Assembly: GCA_937961295.1 (NCBI GenBank)
Contig: CALGOK010000093.1
Location: forward strand, 1-20,628
DNA: 20,628 bases
Direction: 5' to 3'
Source of the DNA: an uncultured Gemmatimonadota bacterium
GTDB lineage: Bacteria > Gemmatimonadota > Gemmatimonadetes > Gemmatimonadales > GWC2-71-9
Below the pieces are notes generated by a model. It was given only the letters and a program-made list of their open reading frames with translations, was not told the DNA's origin and ran no database searches. Positions 15,480 through 20,628 of the stretch are shown here, piece by piece. Position 1 is the stretch's first letter. Every line of letters begins with the position of its first letter. A program made the translations under genes and the position numbers.

Positions 15480-18400
15480 GCGACATGCCCGCCCCGACCC
15501 CGACGTGGGGTTCAGCCGACGCACCGCTCACCGCTGTGGTGCACCGCGCCCGCCGTGCCTGGCGGCGACGCGTCCTGCTGGAGGGTGCCGTCGCCGTCGC
15601 CGCCACGTCGCTCCTGCTCCTGGTCGCGCTTACCGCTGTCGGGTTGGTGTTCGGCGTCACCACGACCTCGTTCGGGTACCTGCGGATGGCGCTCGCCGGG
15701 GGCGTCGTCGCGGCCATCTGCTGGTGGCTGGTTCGTCCCGCGATGCGACGGGTCGATGCGTCGCGGATGGCGCTCTACCTCGAGGAACGCGAGCCCGGAC
15801 TCGGGCAGCAGGTGCTCAGCGCGGTCGGTGCGATCGCCGTTGCGCCGGAGGCCCGCGTCTCGCCGGCGCTGTCGCGCCGGCTGGCGGTGCAGGCCACCGA
15901 GGCACTCGGGCGCCTCGATGACGGCGCCGCGGTGGTACGCCCGAGGGTGCGTCGCGCCGTGCAGGGATTGGTGGCCGTCTCCGCCGTGGCCGCGGCGCTC
16001 GCGGTGTTCGGTCCGCCCTCCTGGCGATCGCTCATGGCGGGCCTCGCCACGCCGTGGACGCCGGCCGAGTCGGTGATCCCGGCGCGCGCGGTGACCGTCG
16101 AGCCGGGCGACGTGACCCTGCCTCGGGGATCGTCGCTCGACGTCGCCGCGACGATGGTGGGATTCGCGCCGGCGGAGGCCGCCTTGCTGGTGCGGCGCGT
16201 GGGCGAGTCCGAGTGGGCGGTGATCCCGATGGGCGCCGACAGCGCGGGCCGGTTCAGCGCCCGGCTCTTCGATCTCGACTCCACCTCGGTGTATCGCATC
16301 GAGGCCGGCGACGTGGCGAGTCGCGAGCATCGGATCACCATCACCGAGTTGCCAGCCGTGCGCCGCGTCGCGGTGCAACTCGAGTTCCCGGGGTACACGG
16401 CGCTCCCCGACGAGCTGCTCGAGGGCGGTGGGGACATCGCAGCGGTGACGGGTACGGTCGCCGAGGTGCGCACGACCCTCACCATGCCGGTGCGCGCCGC
16501 GTCGCTGCGCTTCGATGACGGGACCCGCATCCCCCTCACCCTGGCGGACTCGGGCGCGCCGGTGGGACGGTTCCGCGTCCATCGCAGCGGGTTCTACACC
16601 ATCGACCTGGTGGCGCCGGACGGGACCGAGATCGCGGGCACGGTGCGCTGGGCGGTCGATGCGCTCCCCGATCGCCCGCCGGTGGTCCGGGTCTTCGATC
16701 CGGGACGGGACACGCGCGCCACCAACGTGGAGGAAGTGTCCGTCGCCGTCGGGGCGGACGATGACTACGGCGTGACCGGGATGGTGCTGCGCTATGCCGT
16801 CAACGGTGGCGAGGAGCGGAGCGTCCGCATCGCCGACCGGCTGCCGCCCGGGACCCTGACGCCGCGCGGCGTGCACACGTTCTACCTCGAGGAGCTCGGC
16901 CTCTCCCCGGGCGACCTTGTCGCCTACCACGCCGCGGCGATCGACGGCGCAGGCAACGAGGCGCGCAGCGACCTCTACTTCGTGGAGATCCGGCCATTCT
17001 CGCGCAACTATCGCCAGTCGGAGCAGGGCGGCGGTGGCGGTGGCGGCGGCGGAGGCGGCGGCGAATCGCCGCAGCAGCTGTCCCGCCAGCAGCGCGAGCT
17101 GATCGTGGCGACCTACAACGTCAAGCGCGACAGTGCCGGCACGCCGGAGGAACGGTTCCGCGAGGACGTCGCAACCGTCGCGGTGGGGCAGGAACGGCTG
17201 CGCGGGGAGCTGCGGCGACTCGCCGGCCAGCTCGAGCAGCGCAACGCGGCGAGCGTCGACTCGTCGTTCCTCGAGATCAAGCAGGCACTCGACTCGGCGG
17301 CATCGGTGATGGACGACGCCGTCACCGCGCTCCGGAATCGCCGGCTGGACGACGCACTCCCCGCCCAGCAGCGCGCACTGCAGCAGGTCCAGCGCGCCGA
17401 GGCACTCTATCGTGACGTCGAGTTGCAGCTCAATCAGGGCGGCGGCGGCGGCGGTGGTGGCGGCGGGGGCGGGGCGCCCGAGGATCTCGCCGACCTGTTC
17501 GAGCTCGAGACCGACCGGTTGCGGAACCAGTACGAGGCGGTCCAGCGCGAAAGCGCCCAGGGCGCGCAGACCGCGCAGGAGGTCGACGAGGCGCGCGAAC
17601 GGCTCCGCGACCTTGCCCGGAGACTGGAGCAGGAGAACGAGCGGCAACAGCGCATGGCCGAGGCGATGCAGCAGCGGCTCGCGCAGCAAGGTGGCGGCAG
17701 TGCATCGGGACAGCAGTCGGGCGGGGGCGGTGGCGGGAGCGGCGGTTCCGCGGCCGCGCGGCGCTTCGCCGACGAAGCCGAGGCCGAGGCGCGCCGCCTC
17801 GAGCGACTGGCGCGGGAACAGGGGAGTCCGGAGCTGGAGCAGGCCGCGCGTCAGGCGCGGCAGGCGGCGGATCAGCTTCGCCGCGCCGCGGGAGGACAGG
17901 CCGGGGCCGCCGGTGAGGCGGCAGAGTCACTGCGCGAGGCGGCCCGCGGAGTCGCCGATGGGCAGGAGTCCGCAGCGCGCCGCGCCGCCCAGGAGCTCGC
18001 GGGTCGCGCCGGCGAGTTGCAGCGCGACCAGGGCGAGTTCAGTCGTGAAGCGGCGGGGCTTCCGAGACCCGGCAGCGCCGACCGTGCCCGCGCCGCGCAG
18101 CAACTCGATCGCCAGGGTGAGCAGCTGCAACGCGATGCCGAGTCGCTGCTGCGCGACCTTGACCGGGTCGCCCGCGAGGTGCGCGGCACGGATCCGCGTG
18201 CCGCAGCCGCCCTGGGCGATGCTGCCGGACGGATGCGCGAGTACCAGGTGCCGGAACGGCTCGCCTACAGCAACCGGATGGCGACCGACGAGCGTGTCCC
18301 CCCCGAACAGATGCGCGGGTTCAACGACGAGCTCTCTCGCGTGCTCGGCGAGGTGCGCGACCGGATCGCGAACGCCGCAGGCGCAGTGGGTGCCGCACCG

Positions 18401-18946
18401 GAGCGGCAGCGCGACCGAGCCCTGGAGCAGGCGCGCGAGCTGGTGCGCGGCATGCAGGCGCTCGGCGACCGCACCACACGACCAGGAGGCGAGTCGGCGT
18501 CGCCCGGGCAGCAGGCCGGCGCGGTGGGGCAGCCTGGCGACCAGGGGCAAGCCGGGGCGGGGCAGCCGGGAGGCAGTCCGGTGGGGCAGCAGCCCGGAGG
18601 CGGGGATGCTCGCCAGTTGCGCGGCGAAGTGCAGACGCGGCTGCGCGAGGCGCAAGGGCTGCGCGACGACCTCCGTGCGCTGGGGCTCACCAGTGCTCCC
18701 CTCGACGACGCCATCGCCACCATGCAGCGGCTGCTCCGCGACGGCGTGCTCGGCGATCCGCTCGAACTCGCCACCCTGCAGGCTCAGGCACTCGACGAGC
18801 TGATGCGGGCCGAGTTCGATCTCTGGCAGCGAATCGGGGGCGGAGCATCGGGTCGGCCCGCGGTCGGCGACCCCACGCGCGTCCCGCCGCGCTATCGCCA
18901 GCTGGTCGAGGAGTACTACCGGGCGATCGCGCGCGATCGGCCCTGA
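15476..18946 (+). CDS. DUF4175-type large membrane protein with coiled coils and poly-Gly linkers
   Basis: The product is 1156 aa from ATG 15476, with AAGGAG five bases upstream, overlapping the BatA-like stop by ATGA. Three membrane segments occur (residues about 38-60, 66-86 and 160-180). Beta-rich Ig- and cadherin-like regions follow (about 200-510), for example RVFDPGRDTRATNVEEVSVA and LVAYHAAAIDGAGNEA. Twelve glycines at 518-529 lead into helical, charged coiled coil. Another twelve at 655-666 and a six-glycine run near 755 separate further coiled coils rich in Arg, Glu, Gln and Ala. A Gly/Gln/Pro-rich stretch precedes a final helical domain (ELMRAEFDLWQRIGGG) and PRYRQLVEEYYRAIAR. DUF4175 proteins occur with DUF4159 and MoxR genes. 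Export is not proven, but the long helical part probably lies in the periplasm as a scaffold or binding rod. It is the last gene of the operon. Confidence 0.85.
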   Translation: MSDMPAPTPTWGSADAPLTAVVHRARRAWRRRVLLEGAVAVAATSLLLLVALTAVGLVFGVTTTSFGYLRMALAGGVVAAICWWLVRPAMRRVDASRMALYLEEREPGLGQQVLSAVGAIAVAPEARVSPALSRRLAVQATEALGRLDDGAAVVRPRVRRAVQGLVAVSAVAAALAVFGPPSWRSLMAGLATPWTPAESVIPARAVTVEPGDVTLPRGSSLDVAATMVGFAPAEAALLVRRVGESEWAVIPMGADSAGRFSARLFDLDSTSVYRIEAGDVASREHRITITELPAVRRVAVQLEFPGYTALPDELLEGGGDIAAVTGTVAEVRTTLTMPVRAASLRFDDGTRIPLTLADSGAPVGRFRVHRSGFYTIDLVAPDGTEIAGTVRWAVDALPDRPPVVRVFDPGRDTRATNVEEVSVAVGADDDYGVTGMVLRYAVNGGEERSVRIADRLPPGTLTPRGVHTFYLEELGLSPGDLVAYHAAAIDGAGNEARSDLYFVEIRPFSRNYRQSEQGGGGGGGGGGGGESPQQLSRQQRELIVATYNVKRDSAGTPEERFREDVATVAVGQERLRGELRRLAGQLEQRNAASVDSSFLEIKQALDSAASVMDDAVTALRNRRLDDALPAQQRALQQVQRAEALYRDVELQLNQGGGGGGGGGGGGAPEDLADLFELETDRLRNQYEAVQRESAQGAQTAQEVDEARERLRDLARRLEQENERQQRMAEAMQQRLAQQGGGSASGQQSGGGGGGSGGSAAARRFADEAEAEARRLERLAREQGSPELEQAARQARQAADQLRRAAGGQAGAAGEAAESLREAARGVADGQESAARRAAQELAGRAGELQRDQGEFSREAAGLPRPGSADRARAAQQLDRQGEQLQRDAESLLRDLDRVAREVRGTDPRAAAALGDAAGRMREYQVPERLAYSNRMATDERVPPEQMRGFNDELSRVLGEVRDRIANAAGAVGAAPERQRDRALEQARELVRGMQALGDRTTRPGGESASPGQQAGAVGQPGDQGQAGAGQPGGSPVGQQPGGGDARQLRGEVQTRLREAQGLRDDLRALGLTSAPLDDAIATMQRLLRDGVLGDPLELATLQAQALDELMRAEFDLWQRIGGGASGRPAVGDPTRVPPRYRQLVEEYYRAIARDRP
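17027..17062 (+). repeat. GGN tract encoding 12 glycines, first copy
   Basis: Twelve consecutive Gly codons (mostly GGC with GGT and GGA) encode residues 518-529 of the DUF4175 protein. They join the Ig-like part to the first coiled coil. Such GC-rich codon runs are prone to slippage. Confidence 0.85.
17438..17473 (+). repeat. GGN tract encoding 12 glycines, second copy
   Basis: A second run of exactly twelve Gly codons encodes residues 655-666, between two coiled coils of the same protein. Its codon order differs from the first tract, so it is not a simple recent duplication. Confidence 0.85.
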
Positions 18947-19324
18947 GCCGACTCCTCGTCGCGGGCTGGCGAACCGCGGCGCCCCCCGGCCCGGCCCACC
19001 GCGCGATTCCTGGTCGGCGCCCGGGTGGCGGCCATCCTCGAATGCCCATCACGACCCCGGTGACCGGTTGCCACCTTCACGGCCGGGTCGGGGCACGCCG
19101 ACACCGACGTCCTCCGGCGCTCCCGCCCAAACCCACGCCCCCACTGGCCTTTGCGCCATCGCCATGGGCGTGGTCGCCCCGCCACAGCGCCTGTCAGGAC
19201 GGTGCCGGACCGGCGGGACACCGTCCTGCTCCGGGGGACGTGGCGGTGATGCCACGCTCGCGGCACGATGGCTGGACGCGATCTTGCATGCCTCGCCTGT
19301 CCCAACACTCGACACGATTCGGCC
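18947..19324. other. 378-bp gap between the envelope operon and the sigma factor gene
   Basis: No convincing coding sequence is present; open frames here on either strand have low-complexity Arg/Pro-rich translations. The left half has many short GC dyads but no clear terminator with a T-run. The right half holds the strong hairpin at 19195-19228. A smaller hairpin follows (GTGGC/GCCAC with loop GGTGAT, 19240-19255). A weak -35-like TTGCAT at 19284-19289 has no good -10. I recognise no riboswitch class. Confidence 0.6.
19195..19228 (+). other. Strong hairpin upstream of the sigma factor gene
   Basis: CAGGACGGTG at 19195-19204 pairs perfectly with CACCGTCCTG at 19219-19228. The 14-nt loop itself contains CCGG-A-CCGG. 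It lies 96 bases before ATG 19325. It could be a terminator for the upstream operon (no T-run), a leader structure or a protein-binding dyad. Confidence 0.5.
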
Positions 19325-20086
19325 ATGCAGACGACGACCACGACCACCGACGCCCTCTGGCAGCGCTGGCGCGGCGAGGGCGACCTCGCGGCGAGGCGGG
19401 AACTGCTTTCGCGCTACATCGGACTGGTGCACCATGCCGCCCGTGAAGTGGCGCCACGCGTCCGCGATGCGGTGCCCCTCGACGAGCTCTTTTCGGCGGG
19501 TTCGCTCGGGTTGCTCCAGGCGATGGAGGGATTCGACCCGGATCGTGGGCTGGCGTTCTCCACGTTCGCCATGCGACGCATCCGCGGTGCGATCCTCGAC
19601 GAGCTGCGCTCGCGCGATCCGCTCTCGCGGTCCGACCGCTCGCAGGTTCGCCGCATGGATGCCGCCGTCGCCGAGCTCGAGCAGCGGCTCGGCCGTGCCC
19701 CCTCGAGCGGTGAGATCGCGGGATTCCTCGGCATCGATCACGAAGCGGTGGCCCGGTTGCGCCAGCGCACCGCGGCCGTCGGTCCGGTGTCGCTCGAGGG
19801 CGAGCCCGGCGGGCGGACCCTCGCCGACCGGATCGGTGACGAGGGCGACCAGGTCATCCATGCCGAGCTTGAAGCGACGGAGCGCGCCGGGGCGATCCAG
19901 GCAGCGCTCGATGCCCTCCCGCCCCGGGAACGCCTGATCCTGGCCCGGTCGTACTTCGAGGAGCTCCCGCTCCGGCAGATCGCCGCCGAACTCGGCGTGA
20001 CGGAGTCCCGGGTCTGCCAGCTGCGCGCCCAGGCGCTGGCTCGCCTGCGGAAGATGCCCGACCTCGCCGCCGTGGCCATCGCCTAG
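19325..20086 (+). CDS. FliA/WhiG-type RNA polymerase sigma factor
   Basis: The product is 253 aa. Region 2 spans residues about 22-100: YIGLVHHAAREVAPRV, LFSAGSLGLLQAMEGFDPDRGLAFSTFAMRRIRGAILDELRSRDPLSRS. Region 3 is DAAVAELEQRLGRAPSSGEIAGFLGI. Region 4 is LDALPPRERLILARSYFEELPLRQIAAELGVTESRVCQLRAQALARL. The spacing and the SRV-x-QLR-x-QALARLR recognition helix are those of the sigma-28 (FliA/WhiG) group rather than the housekeeping or ECF groups. FliA proteins direct flagellar/chemotaxis genes, but related factors control other regulons, and no flagellar gene is visible here. I take ATG 19325 because conserved sequence begins shortly after it; an in-frame ATG at 19268 would add 19 residues. 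No clear Shine-Dalgarno is seen at either. Confidence 0.88.
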   Translation: MQTTTTTTDALWQRWRGEGDLAARRELLSRYIGLVHHAAREVAPRVRDAVPLDELFSAGSLGLLQAMEGFDPDRGLAFSTFAMRRIRGAILDELRSRDPLSRSDRSQVRRMDAAVAELEQRLGRAPSSGEIAGFLGIDHEAVARLRQRTAAVGPVSLEGEPGGRTLADRIGDEGDQVIHAELEATERAGAIQAALDALPPRERLILARSYFEELPLRQIAAELGVTESRVCQLRAQALARLRKMPDLAAVAIA

Positions 20087-20117
20087 CCCGCATCGCAACC
20101 CGTTGTGCCCGCAGCTG

Positions 20118-20149
20118 TTGAGGCTGCGATGATCGCCTGCCGTTAGATT
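20118..20149 (+). promoter_or_regulatory. Possible promoter of the last gene
   Basis: TTGAGG at 20118-20123 and TAGATT at 20144-20149 are separated by 20 bp, longer than ideal. The bases after the -10 (GGCGTTCACC) resemble those after the eno -10. A start near 20158 would give a leader of about 30 nt. Confidence 0.4.
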
Positions 20150-20187
20150 GCTCGGCGTTCACCGTCCCGTCCCCCGGGGGGTTGCCG

Positions 20188-20628
20188 ATGCAGTCCGTGT
20201 TCAACGCCATCGTCGACTACGCTGGCCTCTTCCCCCCGGCCTCGCTGGGGATGGATGAGGCCGTCGCCAACTTTGCGGCCTACCGGCAGGGCGAGGACCG
20301 CTGGATGCTCGGGCGGTACGTGGTTGCCGGCAGCCGGCTCGGCGAACTGGGGGAGAGCATCGCGTCGCAGGGGATCGTCATCGATCCGGCGATGCCCTGG
20401 GGACTCTCGGTCGTCATCGGCGTGCACCTGCCGCAGGAACTCGGGCGGATCGACGCGTTCGCGGAGTCGCCGGCGTCGGATGGACTCCGCGTCGAGGCGA
20501 TCGAGGCCAGGGTCGGCTCGCCGGGCGAGGCCGAAGTGGTGGGTGGCGCCCTCGAGGGGCGCGGAGAGCGCTACGTCGAGGTGCCGCACCAGACCGCCGA
20601 TGGCGACCTCACGCGCGCGCTCGCGGGG
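20188..20628 (+). CDS. Uncharacterised protein, N-terminal part (cut by window edge)
   Basis: There are 147 codons from ATG 20188 to the window end, without a stop. A G-run (20175-20181) just before the ATG may act as a weak Shine-Dalgarno. The protein starts MQSVFNAIVDYAGLFPPASL and continues with AVANFAAYRQGEDRWMLGRYVVAGSRLGEL. I do not recognise a characterised family. The Y-A-G-L-F-P-P-A start and the W-M-L-G-R-[YF]-V-V block look like strongly conserved motifs, and codon use matches the neighbours, so it is very likely a real gene. There is no signal peptide or membrane segment in the visible part, so it is probably cytoplasmic. Alternating strands (LSVVIGVHLP) and helices would suit an alpha/beta fold. 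No function is offered. Confidence 0.8.
   Translation, partial: MQSVFNAIVDYAGLFPPASLGMDEAVANFAAYRQGEDRWMLGRYVVAGSRLGELGESIASQGIVIDPAMPWGLSVVIGVHLPQELGRIDAFAESPASDGLRVEAIEARVGSPGEAEVVGGALEGRGERYVEVPHQTADGDLTRALAG

Noticed and set aside
13341..17689. Long minus-strand open frames opposite the BatA-like and DUF4175 genes
   Set aside because: The translations are His/Arg/Gly-rich without domains, and the opposite frames are strongly supported by motif content and start/stop overlaps.
19060..19160. Possible cobalamin-type riboswitch (CCACTGG-like box in the gap)
   Set aside because: Only a short box-like match is present. The expected conserved core helices and a fitting downstream transporter or B12 gene are absent.
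18916..19347. Minus-strand open frame across the gap before the sigma factor gene
   Set aside because: The translation is low-complexity and Arg-rich, it overlaps two real genes at its ends, and no motif or ribosome site supports it.

Overview
This window is high-GC DNA (roughly 70% by eye) in which every gene I can support lies on the + strand. The gene set is an unlinked thiL end, eno plus an FtsB/DivIC gene, and a long MoxR/DUF58/VWA/DUF4159/DUF4175 envelope operon. Signal peptides end in Ala-Gln and the -10 boxes read TAG-N-TT. Together these suggest Gemmatimonadota or a related deep-branching Gram-negative. That placement is inference; no phylogenetic marker was aligned.

Left part (1-2216): the 3' end of thiamine-monophosphate kinase (thiL) is followed by a long inverted repeat built from a 7-bp unit. 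Then come a promoter, enolase (eno) and, overlapping it by ATGA, a small FtsB/DivIC-type divisome protein. Two hairpins close this unit. A tRNA gene with anticodon CAT follows, with its own -10 element and a good intrinsic terminator.

Middle-left (2178-4596): an ArsR-family repressor and an AHSA1/SRPBCC protein form a two-gene operon. A 26-bp near-perfect palindrome covers the repressor's start codon and looks like an autoregulatory operator on a leaderless transcript. A secreted beta-lactamase-fold serine hydrolase stands alone after it.

Main part (4747-18946): eight tightly packed genes, mostly overlapping by 1-4 bases, form one operon. In order they encode a membrane VWA/amidotransferase-like protein, a secreted C13/caspase-fold protein lacking the expected Cys but carrying EF-hand-like loops, and a secreted TPR protein with an embedded HELAH metallopeptidase. 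Then come a DUF4159 protein, a MoxR AAA+ ATPase, a DUF58 protein, a BatA-like membrane VWA protein and a large DUF4175 membrane protein with coiled coils and two 12-glycine tracts. A cytoplasmic AAA+/DUF58 pair acting with membrane VWA partners and periplasmic peptidase-fold proteins suggests an envelope assembly or quality-control machine. Its function is not established. Two of its genes contain pairs of related 22-bp GC-rich palindromes, translated in the same frame just before the signal-peptide core.

Right end (18947-20628): a 378-bp gap with a strong hairpin precedes a FliA/WhiG-type sigma factor. A promoter and the start of an uncharacterised protein, cut by the window edge, follow.
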